A DNA stretch of 64,000 nucleotides from CAIQPV01 sp963719855. Its GTDB lineage: Bacteria; Pseudomonadota; Gammaproteobacteria; Burkholderiales; Gallionellaceae. The translations under genes were made by a program, and so were the position numbers. Below are positions 25,516 to 35,940 of this stretch, piece after piece (positions within the stretch are counted from its first letter, which is position 1; every line of letters starts with the position of its first letter). The stretch is from contig CAVRDK010000002.1 in NCBI GenBank assembly GCA_963719855.1, forward strand, positions 124,001-188,000, given 5' to 3'. The notes under the pieces were generated by a model, which saw only the letters and a list, made by a program, of their open reading frames with translations, did no database searches and had not been told where the DNA came from.

Positions 25516-28500
25516 CTATGCCCTGAGACTGTTGATCAATTTGGACATATTGACCGGCTTATGCAGCACTGGCCAATCAATGAGTTCCGCTTTACGCATA
25601 AAATTGGTTGATGTATCGCCAGTCACCAGTACCGCATTGATGGTCGCCCCCCGTTTTTGACGAAGCGACTCCAGGAATTGAATGCCATTATGCTCGCCAC
25701 CCAGCATGTAATCGACGATGTAATAATCGGCGTGTTCTATATCGGCGCACCCCAAGGCATCTTCCGCGTTAGGGAAACATCTTACTTCCCCACCCATCAT
25801 CTTTAGCAAGCTGATCATGGCTTGGGCGACCAGTGGGTCATCCTCGACCAACACGACACTCTTGCCCCTGAACAGCATTTCGCCGGTGATGTCAGCGGGC
25901 GGCGTATTGTTGGTATGCTGCAGTTCAAGTTCGTGTTGCTTGCTATCGAGCGGCAGGTAAAACTGGAATACCGAACCGTGCCCAAGCCGCGAACGGCAGG
26001 TTATTTCGCTCCCCAGCACATGCATGGCGCGCTGACAGATGGACAAGCCTAATCCCAATCCGACCTCCCTGCTGCGCTGCGGATTGGCGACCTGATAGAA
26101 CTCTTCGAAGATACGAGGAATATCCGCCTCGGTAATCCCGATACCGGTATCCCATACCTGCACTAAAACCTTGTCGCCACGCAGGCGGGTGCTGATCAGA
26201 ATACTGCCGTGCGCAGTGAACTTGATCGCATTGGAGACCAAATTCATCAGTACAGATTGCACCAGACCAATGTCGGTACGAATGACCAGTGATTTGCTTG
26301 CGGGGAAGAAAAGTCGGAAACGCAACTGCTTATCCAAAGCGGCTTGGGCAAAATTATGATCCAGCCATATCAACAATTCCTCCACATTAAACGAGGTAAG
26401 CTTGAGTTTGACCAGTCCTGCATCGAATTTTGAAATATCCAGCAGCCGCTCCAGCATATTGGAAAAAATGTGCATCGACTGATCCAGCCGTGCTATCAGT
26501 TCGCTTTGATGTTGGTTCGGAGAAGTGAATTTTAGCGCCTCCACAAACAGGTTCGCGGCGGCGATCGGCTGCCGCATGTCGTGACCTGCAGCGGCGAGGA
26601 AACGGGTCTTGGCCAATTCCTTTTCTTCCAACAGGAGCACCGATTTTTTAAGTGCGAGTTCAGCTGCATCATGTTCAGCGCGAATACGCAGTGCTTGAAT
26701 TCCATAGGCAAGATCATTGGCTAGCTCTTCCAACAGTGACACCTCTTCTTTGCCGAATGCCAAAGATTCGGAGGCATAAATGGTAAGCGCACCCTGCGCC
26801 TGCTTATTGATGACCAAAGGAAGAGCAATACAAGATTTGTAACCTCGCTTGAATGCAGCTTCACGCCATGGAGCCATTTTAGGACTTGTTTGCAAATCAT
26901 GAGCCGGGACTGTTACGCCTTCTCTAATTGCTGTGCCAGTGGGTCCCCGCCCGCGTTCCGTATCAGCCCATGTAATATTTACTTCATCCAGACACCCTTG
27001 TTCATAACCGGATTGCGCGACTATGCGAACGGTTCTGGCAGCATCATTCTCTGCATACCCTACCCAAGCCATCAGGTAACCTCCCGCTTCAACTGCAAGT
27101 CTGCAAATTTCTGCAAGGAGTCCTTCCTCCTTCTCAGCACGCACTAATACTGAGTCGCATTTGCTCATAAACTGGAGAGCATGTGCAAGCCGATTCTGAT
27201 TCTGTTCAGCCATCTTGCGTTCGGTGATGTCTCTAACCATTGACATGACATAACCCTGTCCATGATATTCGAAGTAATTGGCATTGACCTCAATTGGGAA
27301 TATGCGCCCGTCCTTGGCTTGATGCGAAGCTTCGAACGTGCAAAAACCGTTGTACTTAACGTCCTGCCAATGTTCAGCCCACATTTCATCCATAAAGCCG
27401 GAGCTGATGTCAGGCACGCTCATCCCGCCTACTAACTCTTCGCGGGTATAACCGAGGGCACGGCACACCTCATCGTTTACAAAGATGAAACGCCCCTTTC
27501 CATCCATTAGGTAAACTGCCTCTTTCACCCGGCTTAACGCAAAACTTAGTTTTGCCAGTTGCCATTCCTGTCTCTTGCGATCAGAAATGTCGCGACCTAC
27601 CCCCAGTACAGAGGTTACAGTGCCCGACAAATCGTACTCTGGTATCAATCGGATATGAATGCACGTCTCCATGCCATCTTTGCCCGCCCATTCAAGATCA
27701 AATTGAGCTTCCTTGCCGGTTGTGAATACCTCTTTAATCTTTGTCTCGTAAATTTCGAATTGTGATCCGCCCGGATGCTCTGAAGGTTTCTTTCCAAGTA
27801 ATGCTGCAATACCGCCGTCAGTCATTGCACCTAAAGCTGGATTGGCGAAGGTGCGGCGGCACTCGCGGTCGTAACGTGCGATGGTATCGGGAGAATTTTC
27901 GAGTATGGTGCGCAATTCTTTCGTGCGCATACTCACTTCTTCTTCAAGAAGGTCACGCTGGCTAATTAAATGTTCCTCGCGTTCCTGAATTTCCAGAAGC
28001 ATCTCGTTGAACGCCTTAACCAAGTCGCCCACTTCATCATTCGTGTGTTGCGAAACTCTCAATCCGTAAGTCTTGTCACGGGCGATGGTGCGCGCGGTAT
28101 CGGCGATCTCTCCGAGCGGGCGCGAGATCACACGCTGCAAGCGGGTTGATAATAGAAAGACTACCAACAAAGCCAATGCACCCGCGCCCAGCCCTTCTCC
28201 CAAATCGACTAACTGCCTTTCCCATCGTTCAGTGAAATCGACTTTCAGCAGGATATAGCCGATTGGCTCTGTGCCTCTTGTTACAGGCATGTACAATTTG
28301 GCGCGGCTTGACCAGAAGTCGGAATGCAACTGCATGGCCTGCCTTCGGTAATCTGCGGGCGCTTCTTCCACCTCTCCCTTGCGGCTCCATGACGAGAGTA
28401 CGATTCCATTATTAGTTACCAGCCAGGCGGAAGAGATTTTCATGATGATTTTCCAGCGATTCGAGGAGCCTTTTGGCTTCTGCACGATCAGAAAAAGCGA

Positions 28501-28696
28501 GTGCGGCTTGGCTGTTCTCAGCCAGGATATTCGCAAGTCCGGAAAGCTGATCGAGAGAATCCTTATAGCGGCTGTTTGCCGAGCTGACAGCCAGAACTGA
28601 AAGACTGACCAGCAGGCAAACAGCACTGCTCAGCATGATGATCGAAACAAGTTTCGCTCTCAGGGACCAGCAAGAAATATTTGGCAAAATGCACAT
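25516..28696 (-). pseudogene. Hybrid sensor histidine kinase gene with an N-terminal frameshift
   Basis: From the ATG at 28696, four bases after the YfiR-like gene stop, the first frame encodes a transmembrane helix and the start of a periplasmic domain, ending at a stop near 28412. The next frame then continues for over 900 residues: HAMP, two PAS domains, a GAF domain, a HisKA segment (AAAGHDMRQP), HATPase (GIGLGLSI-like G boxes) and a C-terminal receiver (YIVDYMLGG). Adding one A to the A4 run at 28437-28440 restores a single protein of about 1060 residues. The lesion is either real or an assembly error. It is the third gene of a TonB receptor/YfiR/kinase operon. Confidence 0.8.
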
Positions 28697-28700
28697 AATT

Positions 28701-29234
28701 TTACTTCCCAAAAATTTTGGATGCGAGGTTCAGCAATTGTCCGGGCAGATGCAACTTTGACCTCTGCACTGAAGTCAGGTTGACCTCAAAACCAATCCTG
28801 TTTCCTTGATAGCGCAGCCCGATGCATCCATCTTTTTCCGCGAAATCGTCGATATCGGAAATGGTCAGCACGGGGAAATTACGGAGAGATTGGATAATGG
28901 AAATGAAACTGCTGTGCTCTGATTCGCCAATGAACACCACTTGGCAACTGCTCAAATTGCTATCTGCACTGTTGTAGTAGACGACGTGCAGTTTTCTATC
29001 CCCTGCCTTGCGATCATTCAGTGTTGCAAGCGTCCCGTCAAGCGCGTTGCGGCCCACCACACATAGCGTTACTGTGTCATCGGCACCGACCCCGGCAGGC
29101 CAGTCCGTAAATTTGATAAAATTAAACACATAGGCCGTTTTGATCTGGCCTTCCGTAATATCCGCCATGCAGAGTCGTACATCCAGCCCAAGCAGGAGAG
29201 TCAATGCGATGAGGAATCGGACAAGGGCGCTCAA
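28701..29234 (-). CDS. YfiR-family (DUF4154) periplasmic protein
   Basis: This 177-residue protein has an N-terminal signal peptide (cleavage probably near LCMA) and the DUF4154 fold, with the GQIKTAYVFNFIKFTDWP opening and the IGFEVNL ending typical of the family. YfiR in Pseudomonas is a periplasmic redox-responsive regulator of a membrane diguanylate cyclase. Members next to TonB receptors and membrane kinases are thought to act as periplasmic input proteins (inference here). Two cysteines (VTLCVV, SSCQVV) could form a disulfide. It lies 15 bases after the receptor gene. Confidence 0.88.
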   Translation of the reverse strand: MSALVRFLIALTLLLGLDVRLCMADITEGQIKTAYVFNFIKFTDWPAGVGADDTVTLCVVGRNALDGTLATLNDRKAGDRKLHVVYYNSADSNLSSCQVVFIGESEHSSFISIIQSLRNFPVLTISDIDDFAEKDGCIGLRYQGNRIGFEVNLTSVQRSKLHLPGQLLNLASKIFGK

Positions 29235-29249
29235 TCCTTATGACCCTCG

Positions 29250-31259
29250 CTAAAACTTGTACCGTATTTCCGCATAAAGATTCCGGCTGGGCAGCGGCAG
29301 ATCATTGAGGATTGCTTTACTGGTTAATTCCCGCGCATCCACGTTAAACAAATTGCGTATGGAACCGGCAAACTCCCAATCTCGTAGATGGGAATAACGA
29401 ATTGTGGTATCCACTAACGTATACGCGCCTATTGACGCACGGGGGTCACCGGGCGCAAGGGAGTGCGCGTCAATCCAGTTGGCCTGTGCGTTCCAGTTCC
29501 AATTGGGCATGAATGCCAAGTCCGTGCGAAGGTAGGCTTTTTGTTTGGGTACGGCGTTGTATGGAGTAGAGTCGTTACGATTGGAAAGGTTGCCGGAAAC
29601 CCTCAGCATCTTCGTTGCCTGCCACATGGCCTCCAGTTCAACGCCGCGAGACGTATTGCTGCCGGTATTCTGGAATTGGGCCAAGGGTGTCGAATCGGCA
29701 GCAATGAGGTCGGACTCTGCGAATTGGTAAAGATCGAGACCCAACTTCACATCCTTCGAGGCCAAGTAAGAAAATGATAGATCCTTGGTGTTGGACTGTT
29801 CAGGTTTGAGATTAGGATTGGGTGTGTTGGAAGTAGTCAGGGCATAAAGCTGCAGAAATGATGGCGCCCGGAACGCCTGTCCGTACATCAGTTTCGTAGT
29901 GAGCCTGTCCGTACTTTGCCAGACCAGAGCCAAGCGCGGATTCACCGTGCCGCCGAAGTCGGAGTAATGGTCATAACGCGCCCCGGCTGTCAGTTCCCAG
30001 TCATGCGCGAGCGTCCATACATCCTGGAGAAACAGATAGCTTATATTACGGGTCTTTTCCGGCGCAAAGACATAGGGCGAGTTCGAAATATCCACCAACG
30101 ATCCAGGTGCTTTAACAGGCCCCGCGCCAAAATTGGTTAATTCTTGAACAAAATACAAATTTTCCGAGTTGTATCCTCCTCCCAAACGCATGGCATGTGC
30201 CTTTAGACCTGTGTACAGGCCGCTGACCTCGTAATCGTATCCGTGTTCGGCAGATCGATACTGATCGATTAACCCGTTTGGATAGGTGCCAGTAGCGTTC
30301 GTGTAACCCGGAGGGTCATTTTGAAACCCATCGCCTGACGTGTAGTCAAGGTGGAAATAATGGAGTTCCGCATTCAGACTCCAATCCTTGGCAAAATTCT
30401 CGTTGCTGTAAAGCTGCTGAATATTGAATCGGCTGTATTCCCCGCTGGTCAGCGGATCCAGCACGCCGCCGCCCGACAGACCGGTTTTAACGTTACTTTG
30501 GTTCATGTAGTCGGCAAGCATGCGCCAGTTGTCCTTGCCGGCCGAGAAGCGGATATCTTCGTTGTCGTAGCCGTAGTGGGCATAACCAGATGTGCCATTT
30601 CTATCCGCTGCAATGAACGGGTTGGGTCCGTCAGTGTGCATCAGTTCCGCCGAAAAACCGACATCTAAACCGTTCCAGTTCCCACCATGCTGCACCCAAC
30701 CCTCCTGCGTGTTGAAACCACCTGCCCGCACGCCAGCTTCGGATTTATCGATCCCCACGGCGGTTTTGGTGATGACATTGATCACGCCAGCGGAGGCGTC
30801 TGAGCCGAACAGGGCGGAGCCGGGACCACGAATGATCTCGACCCGTTCGATCATGCTCGTCGGCAGCCCCTTCCAGAAAATGCCGGGGTTCCACACCAAG
30901 TCTTTCATGGGCGTGCCGTTCACCAACAGCAGAGTGTGGGAGGAATCAGCGCCGCGAAACGTCACCAGCGGCCTGAATCCGAATAGGTTGTCTTTAACGT
31001 AAACGCCAGGCACGCTTTGCAAGATATCCAGAAGATTGGTCGTACCGGTGGCCTTGATGTCTTCTGCCGTGATGACCGTGACCACAGACGGCGCCTTGGA
31101 AAGCGCTTGTTTAGTATTAGTGGAGATATTGACTTTTAACTGCATCAACTCTTCCATGCTTAATGACAGCAACTGTTCCATATTTGCGTCGGTATTCGCA
31201 TAGGCGGTTAGTGCTTGGAACAGGCCAAGAAACAGTATCACTAGCGCACGTATCTTCAT
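29250..31259 (-). CDS. TonB-dependent outer-membrane receptor
   Basis: A 669-residue receptor with a signal peptide (about residues 1-21), a plug domain at about 50-170 (ALSKAPSVVTVITAEDI, GVYVKDN, RVEIIRGPGSALFGSDASAGVINVITK in part), and a beta barrel ending in a terminal Phe (RYKF). The barrel resembles vitamin B12/colicin-type and heme receptors in general form, but nothing in the sequence fixes the ligand. It is the first gene of a three-gene operon with the YfiR-like protein and a hybrid kinase. That context suggests it may sense a ligand as well as import it (inference). Confidence 0.92.
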   Translation of the reverse strand: MKIRALVILFLGLFQALTAYANTDANMEQLLSLSMEELMQLKVNISTNTKQALSKAPSVVTVITAEDIKATGTTNLLDILQSVPGVYVKDNLFGFRPLVTFRGADSSHTLLLVNGTPMKDLVWNPGIFWKGLPTSMIERVEIIRGPGSALFGSDASAGVINVITKTAVGIDKSEAGVRAGGFNTQEGWVQHGGNWNGLDVGFSAELMHTDGPNPFIAADRNGTSGYAHYGYDNEDIRFSAGKDNWRMLADYMNQSNVKTGLSGGGVLDPLTSGEYSRFNIQQLYSNENFAKDWSLNAELHYFHLDYTSGDGFQNDPPGYTNATGTYPNGLIDQYRSAEHGYDYEVSGLYTGLKAHAMRLGGGYNSENLYFVQELTNFGAGPVKAPGSLVDISNSPYVFAPEKTRNISYLFLQDVWTLAHDWELTAGARYDHYSDFGGTVNPRLALVWQSTDRLTTKLMYGQAFRAPSFLQLYALTTSNTPNPNLKPEQSNTKDLSFSYLASKDVKLGLDLYQFAESDLIAADSTPLAQFQNTGSNTSRGVELEAMWQATKMLRVSGNLSNRNDSTPYNAVPKQKAYLRTDLAFMPNWNWNAQANWIDAHSLAPGDPRASIGAYTLVDTTIRYSHLRDWEFAGSIRNLFNVDARELTSKAILNDLPLPSRNLYAEIRYKF

Positions 31260-31675
31260 GCTCTCCCCTGTTGTAAGCTTCCCACGATTTTCCGTCTTTC
31301 AATCGAACGGTATTATGCCGCTATTTACAGTAGTTGCAACATCGGATTTTCTACGCCAGTATCTTCTTCAGAATTTCATAATCAACCACAAATTACTAAC
31401 ATCAGTTAATTTCAAAAAAGTTTTTTTAGGCAATTGCCTCAACCCTCTATCTTCGCGGAAGCCAAGGCGCAACCGCCCTGCAATTCCGCGAACACTCATA
31501 TCTGTTCTATTTTCAGGTTGATAAAAAGTATTTGCTAAATTCCTGGCTACCTATCAATTCTGACAGGTAGCCAAAGGGAGCCTTGTTTGCAAGAATGAGG
31601 CACATCTAAGTACACCTGAGTAAGGGTGATTTTCTTGGCCTCTTGCAATTTTCCAGGCCACCTGAAAGGGAACAC
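31260..31675. promoter_or_regulatory. Divergent receptor/pilus control region with three palindromes
   Basis: This 416-base AT-rich gap separates the minus-strand receptor operon from the plus-strand pilus operon. It holds AGGCAATTGCCT (31428-31439) just after a T7 run; a 9-bp inverted repeat TTCGCGGAA/TTCCGCGAA (31452-31460 and 31484-31492); and a 9-bp stem TGGCTACCT/AGGTAGCCA with a 12-nt loop (31544-31573). No gene is supported. The palindromes may be operators or RNA hairpins in the mshL leader; no T-tract marks a terminator. Confidence 0.5.
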
Positions 31676-33496
31676 ATGCGCTTTGACAAGGGTTGGCTGA
31701 TAGGCCTGGTTTGTGCTCTGCTCACCGCTTGCGGCACGCAGCCGATCAAGCCGTCGGACACGCATCTCAAGAGCATAGATGCAGAACCCTCACACGGCGC
31801 TGGCATCCCACCCGCCATCATGCGCACCATCCCGCTTCCTCTTCCTGTCGCCTCTTCGCAAGCTGAAACCTACAGCGTGGTGGTGACCAATGTTCCGGCG
31901 CAGGAAATTCTGTTCGCGCTGGCGCGCGATGCGAAGATCAATCTCGATATCCATAACGGCATTCAGGGCACGGTCACGCTCAATGCCATCGACCAGACCC
32001 TGCCACGCATACTCAGCCGCATGGCGAAGCAGGTAGACATGCGCTATGAACTGGACGGAACAAATTTAATCATCATGCCGGATACGCCATTTCTGAAGCA
32101 CTACAAGATCGACTATGTGAACATGGCGCGCGATGCGGACGGATCGATATCCAATGCCACGCAAGTCGGCTCCAGTTCTTCTGGCATTACCAACGGGGCT
32201 GTGGGTACGGGCGGCAATAACTCATCGTTGACGATCAAGAATACTTCCAGAAATCATTTCTGGGAAACCCTGACCCAGAACATAAAAGATATCCTGCACG
32301 AAACCGATCAGATATTACCAGCAGGTTCCAGCGAAACCGTGGTGCAACAAAGCAACGCGATCAGCACCAGCGGCACCGGCCCGCAACCACCGCAGACAGG
32401 CGGTAAAAAATCCGCAGCCAAGCCACCCAACATCGCGAGCAGCCCGATCCCGGCCACCTTGCAGGAAGGCGGAACCACGGTCACGCGCACCAACACTTTT
32501 CGCGAAGCCGCAGCGGTGATAGCGAACCCGGAGAGCGGCATCATCACCGTGCGCGCCACCGGCAAGCAGCATGAAAAAATCCATGAGTTCATCGATCAGG
32601 TCATGAGCAGTGTGCGGCGGCAGGTGCTGATCGAAGCAACCGTAGTGGAGGTAAACCTGAGTGACCAATACCAGCAGGGCATCAACTGGTCGAAGTTGTT
32701 GCTGGGGAGTAAAGGCTTCCAGTTAACCCAGGCCGGATCAGCCGGTTTGCCTGCGACCAATACCGGCAGCATGTTTACCCTCAACTATATCAATCCCACA
32801 TCCGCATTGGGCAACCTCAGCGCGCAAGTTGCGCTGCTGGAATCGTTCGGCAAGGTGAAGGTGCTGTCCAGTCCCAAGCTCAGTGTAATGAATAACCAGA
32901 CCGCCATGCTGCGCGTGGTGGACAATCTGGTGTACTTCGTCACCAGCGCAACCACCACCGCGCCGACCGCAACCAGCACAGCCTTCAGCACGTTTTCGAC
33001 CACGCCCAATACCGTACCCATCGGCTTCACCATGAGCGTGACGCCGCAGATCAGCGACAACGACACGGTGCTACTCAACCTGCGCCCTTCGATTTCACGT
33101 CTGCTCGGTTACGTCAACGATCCCAACCCGGATTTGGCTAATGCGCATGTGGTAAGCCGCATCCCGCAAACCCAGACCCGCGAGATGGAATCGGTATTGA
33201 AAATCGAGAACAATCAGATCGCCGTGATGGGCGGGCTGATGCAGGATGAGATGAATAATCTCACCGACGCCATTCCCGGCTTGTCATCGATTCCCGGGTT
33301 GGGAAACCTGTTCATGAACCGCAATGACAATACACAGAAAACCGAACTGGTGATTTTTCTGCGCCCGGTCGTCATCAAGGAAGCGAGCGTAACGGCGGAC
33401 TACAACGCGTTCCGCAATACCCTGCCGGATGCTGATTTCTTCAAGAGTCCGAACAACGGTAAACCCAACGGACATGGCAACTCGCCCACTGAATAA
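31676..33496 (+). CDS. mshL: MSHA-type pilus secretin MshL
   Basis: This outer-membrane secretin would form the pore for an MSHA-like type IV pilus. The 606-residue protein starts with a lipoprotein signal (LVCALLTACG, lipid Cys near residue 20), then STN/secretin N-domains, a Ser/Gly/Asn-rich flexible segment (about 160-290), and the C-terminal secretin domain with VEVNLSDQYQQGINW and IPGLGNLF. The ATG at 31676 follows GGGA; an upstream ATG at 31643 would put extra residues before the signal peptide. It opens the pilus operon and its stop overlaps the next start (TAATG). Confidence 0.9.
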   Translation: MRFDKGWLIGLVCALLTACGTQPIKPSDTHLKSIDAEPSHGAGIPPAIMRTIPLPLPVASSQAETYSVVVTNVPAQEILFALARDAKINLDIHNGIQGTVTLNAIDQTLPRILSRMAKQVDMRYELDGTNLIIMPDTPFLKHYKIDYVNMARDADGSISNATQVGSSSSGITNGAVGTGGNNSSLTIKNTSRNHFWETLTQNIKDILHETDQILPAGSSETVVQQSNAISTSGTGPQPPQTGGKKSAAKPPNIASSPIPATLQEGGTTVTRTNTFREAAAVIANPESGIITVRATGKQHEKIHEFIDQVMSSVRRQVLIEATVVEVNLSDQYQQGINWSKLLLGSKGFQLTQAGSAGLPATNTGSMFTLNYINPTSALGNLSAQVALLESFGKVKVLSSPKLSVMNNQTAMLRVVDNLVYFVTSATTTAPTATSTAFSTFSTTPNTVPIGFTMSVTPQISDNDTVLLNLRPSISRLLGYVNDPNPDLANAHVVSRIPQTQTREMESVLKIENNQIAVMGGLMQDEMNNLTDAIPGLSSIPGLGNLFMNRNDNTQKTELVIFLRPVVIKEASVTADYNAFRNTLPDADFFKSPNNGKPNGHGNSPTE

Positions 33497-34230
33497 TGAA
33501 ACAGCGAATCGCCATCATTCCCGCCTCCATCATCATTGGCCTCGTGCTTGCCGTAGCTGGTGTATTTGACGTCTGGGGAATGGAAAATATACCGCCCATT
33601 CGTATCGAGCATAGCCACGAAAGCAACACAGTTAACCCAATCCTATTAACCGCTTGGCAGGCATACCGCAGCGGCGATTTTGACACCGCCTCGCAACATT
33701 ACAGCGAAGTGCTGCGCAAGGATGCCCAAAATCACAACGCCCCGAACCGCGATGCGCTGCTAGGCATGGCGGCCATTGCCCAACAACGTTCGCAGGACGC
33801 TGTCGCCACCCAATATTACAGTCAATTACTTGACCTTGATCCGCGCGACCCTGATGCCCATGCCGGAATGTCCTCGCTGCTCGGTGCATCCGGGACGGCA
33901 GGCGCGGAGAGCCGCCTGAAACTTCTGCTTGCACAACACCCTGAAGCGGCGGCACTGCACTTTGCGCTGGGTAATCACTATGCGCAACAGTCACGCTGGG
34001 GAAATGCGCAACAAGCCTATTTCAGCGCCTGCGCACTGGAGTCCGACAATGCCCAGTTCGCCTACAACCTGGCAGTCAGTCTTGATCATCTAGGGCATAG
34101 CAAGTTCGCCGCACAGCATTATCGGCGCGCACTGCAACTGGATAGCGCTGGAAACACCAGCATCGACCACGCACAAACGCAGTTGCGTCTGGATGAACTT
34201 ACATCTCATGGAGTGCAACAACATGAATGA
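33496..34230 (+). CDS. TPR-repeat protein of the pilus locus (MshN-like)
   Basis: A 244-residue protein with an N-terminal membrane anchor (about residues 5-24) and several tetratricopeptide-like helices from about residue 50 to 225 (for example AYRSGDFDTASQHYSEVLRK and LGNHYAQQSRWGNAQQAY). TPR proteins at this place in MSHA loci are called MshN and help assemble the machine, with the helices probably facing the periplasm. Sequence identity to MshN is not evident by eye, so the name rests on position. It overlaps mshL by one base and mshE by eight. Confidence 0.78.
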   Translation: MKQRIAIIPASIIIGLVLAVAGVFDVWGMENIPPIRIEHSHESNTVNPILLTAWQAYRSGDFDTASQHYSEVLRKDAQNHNAPNRDALLGMAAIAQQRSQDAVATQYYSQLLDLDPRDPDAHAGMSSLLGASGTAGAESRLKLLLAQHPEAAALHFALGNHYAQQSRWGNAQQAYFSACALESDNAQFAYNLAVSLDHLGHSKFAAQHYRRALQLDSAGNTSIDHAQTQLRLDELTSHGVQQHE

Positions 34231-35923
34231 TAAAACGCAACAACCAATAGGTTCCCTGCTGCTGGAAAAAGGCGTGATCAGCGACGACCAATTACGCATC
34301 GCCATGCAGGAACAGCAGAAGAATCACCAGCCCTTGGGTCGCCTGCTGGTGGGACTGGGTTTCCTGTCCGAGGCTACCATCCGCGATGTGCTGTCGGAGA
34401 ATCTGGGACAGGAAAGCGTCAATCTTTCGACCTTCATCATCGATCCGGCTGCCATCAGACTGATCCCCAAGGATATCGCGCGGCGCTACCTGTTATTACC
34501 GCTGTCGCTTGATGTTGCCAACAAGCAACTCACCATTGCAATTGCCGATCCCGACAACATCATCGCACTGGATCAACTGCGCGCACTGCTCAAGGATGAA
34601 TACCGCCTGAGCACACAACTGGCGAACGAATCCGATATCCTGCGCGCCATCGACCAATACTACGGCTTCGAGTTGTCGATAGACGGCATCCTGCACGAGA
34701 TCGAGCCGGGCGAAATGGAATATCAGACGCTGCAAACAGGCGTCAACGAATTCAGCCAGCCGGTAGTGCGCCTGATTGATGCCTTGTTCACCGAGGCTGT
34801 GCAGCAGGGCGCATCCGACATTCACTTCGAGCCTGAAAGCAGTTTTCTGCGCATCCGCTACCGCATAGATGGCGTGCTGCGCCAGATGCGCAGCCTGCAC
34901 AAGAGTTTCTGGCCGGCGATGGTGGTGCGCATTAAAGTGATGAGCGGCATGAACATCGCGGAAACCCGTGCGCCACAAGATGGGCGTGTTTCGCTGCGCC
35001 TGTCCGGACGTCCGATTGATTTCCGCGTCTCCTCGCACCCGACCTCACACGGCGAGAATATCGTCCTGCGCATACTGGATCGACAGAAGGGCATCGTCCC
35101 CATAGACAAGCTCGGGCTGGACGATGCCTCGCTATCCACGCTCAAGCTGATCATCGCCAAGCCCGAAGGCATCGTGCTGGTAACCGGCCCCACCGGCAGC
35201 GGCAAGACTACCACGCTGTACTCGGTGCTGAATCACGTCAACACCGAATCGGTCAACATCATGACGCTGGAAGACCCGGTGGAATACCCCATCCCGATGA
35301 TCCGCCAGACTTCGGTGAACGAGGCATCCAAGCTGGATTTCGCCAACGGCATCCGCTCCATGATGCGGCAGGATCCGGACATCATCCTGGTCGGCGAGAT
35401 CCGCGACCACCCCACGGCGGAGATGGCGTTCCGCGCCGCCATGACCGGCCATCAGGTGTATTCCACTCTGCACACCAACTCGGCCATCGGCGCGATCCCG
35501 CGTTTACTGGACATCGGCATTCTGCCCGACATCATGGCGGGAAATATCATCGGCATCATCGCGCAACGTCTGGTGCGTATGCTTTGCCCGCATTGCAAAC
35601 TCGCTTATCACCCTGACCACAACGAACACAAGCTGCTCGGCCTGCACCCCGGTGTAGCGCCTGTAGTGTACCGCGCCACAGGCTGTGAACTGTGTAGCCA
35701 TCAAGGCTATAGCGGGCGGTTCGCCATCATGGAACTACTCAAGATGGATAACGACTTCGACGATCTGGTCGCGCGCCGCGCCAGCATCCGCGACCTGAAA
35801 CAAGCCGCTCTGGACAAAGGCTTCCGTCCACTCGCGGCGGATGGCATGCGGCGCATATTGCAAGGTGTCACTTCCCTGGCAGAGGTCACGCGCGTCGTCG
35901 ATCTCACCGACCGCATGATTTAA
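34223..35923 (+). CDS. mshE: GspE/MshE-family pilus assembly ATPase
   Basis: This cytoplasmic ATPase would power pilus extension. The 566-residue protein begins with an MshEN-type domain (GSLLLEKGVISDDQL and LGRLLVGLGFL), a fold that binds cyclic di-GMP in Vibrio MshE. It then has the GspE core: Walker A GPTGSGKTTT, the Asp box, Walker B LVGEIRD, and a zinc motif CPHCK...CELC. The Arg usually seen before the first LG of MshEN is not present, so cyclic-di-GMP binding is uncertain. The ATG at 34223 lies inside the TPR gene end; a GGAG is just upstream. Confidence 0.9.
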   Translation: MNDKTQQPIGSLLLEKGVISDDQLRIAMQEQQKNHQPLGRLLVGLGFLSEATIRDVLSENLGQESVNLSTFIIDPAAIRLIPKDIARRYLLLPLSLDVANKQLTIAIADPDNIIALDQLRALLKDEYRLSTQLANESDILRAIDQYYGFELSIDGILHEIEPGEMEYQTLQTGVNEFSQPVVRLIDALFTEAVQQGASDIHFEPESSFLRIRYRIDGVLRQMRSLHKSFWPAMVVRIKVMSGMNIAETRAPQDGRVSLRLSGRPIDFRVSSHPTSHGENIVLRILDRQKGIVPIDKLGLDDASLSTLKLIIAKPEGIVLVTGPTGSGKTTTLYSVLNHVNTESVNIMTLEDPVEYPIPMIRQTSVNEASKLDFANGIRSMMRQDPDIILVGEIRDHPTAEMAFRAAMTGHQVYSTLHTNSAIGAIPRLLDIGILPDIMAGNIIGIIAQRLVRMLCPHCKLAYHPDHNEHKLLGLHPGVAPVVYRATGCELCSHQGYSGRFAIMELLKMDNDFDDLVARRASIRDLKQAALDKGFRPLAADGMRRILQGVTSLAEVTRVVDLTDRMI

Positions 35924-35940
35924 GCAAAGGCATTAATCAA

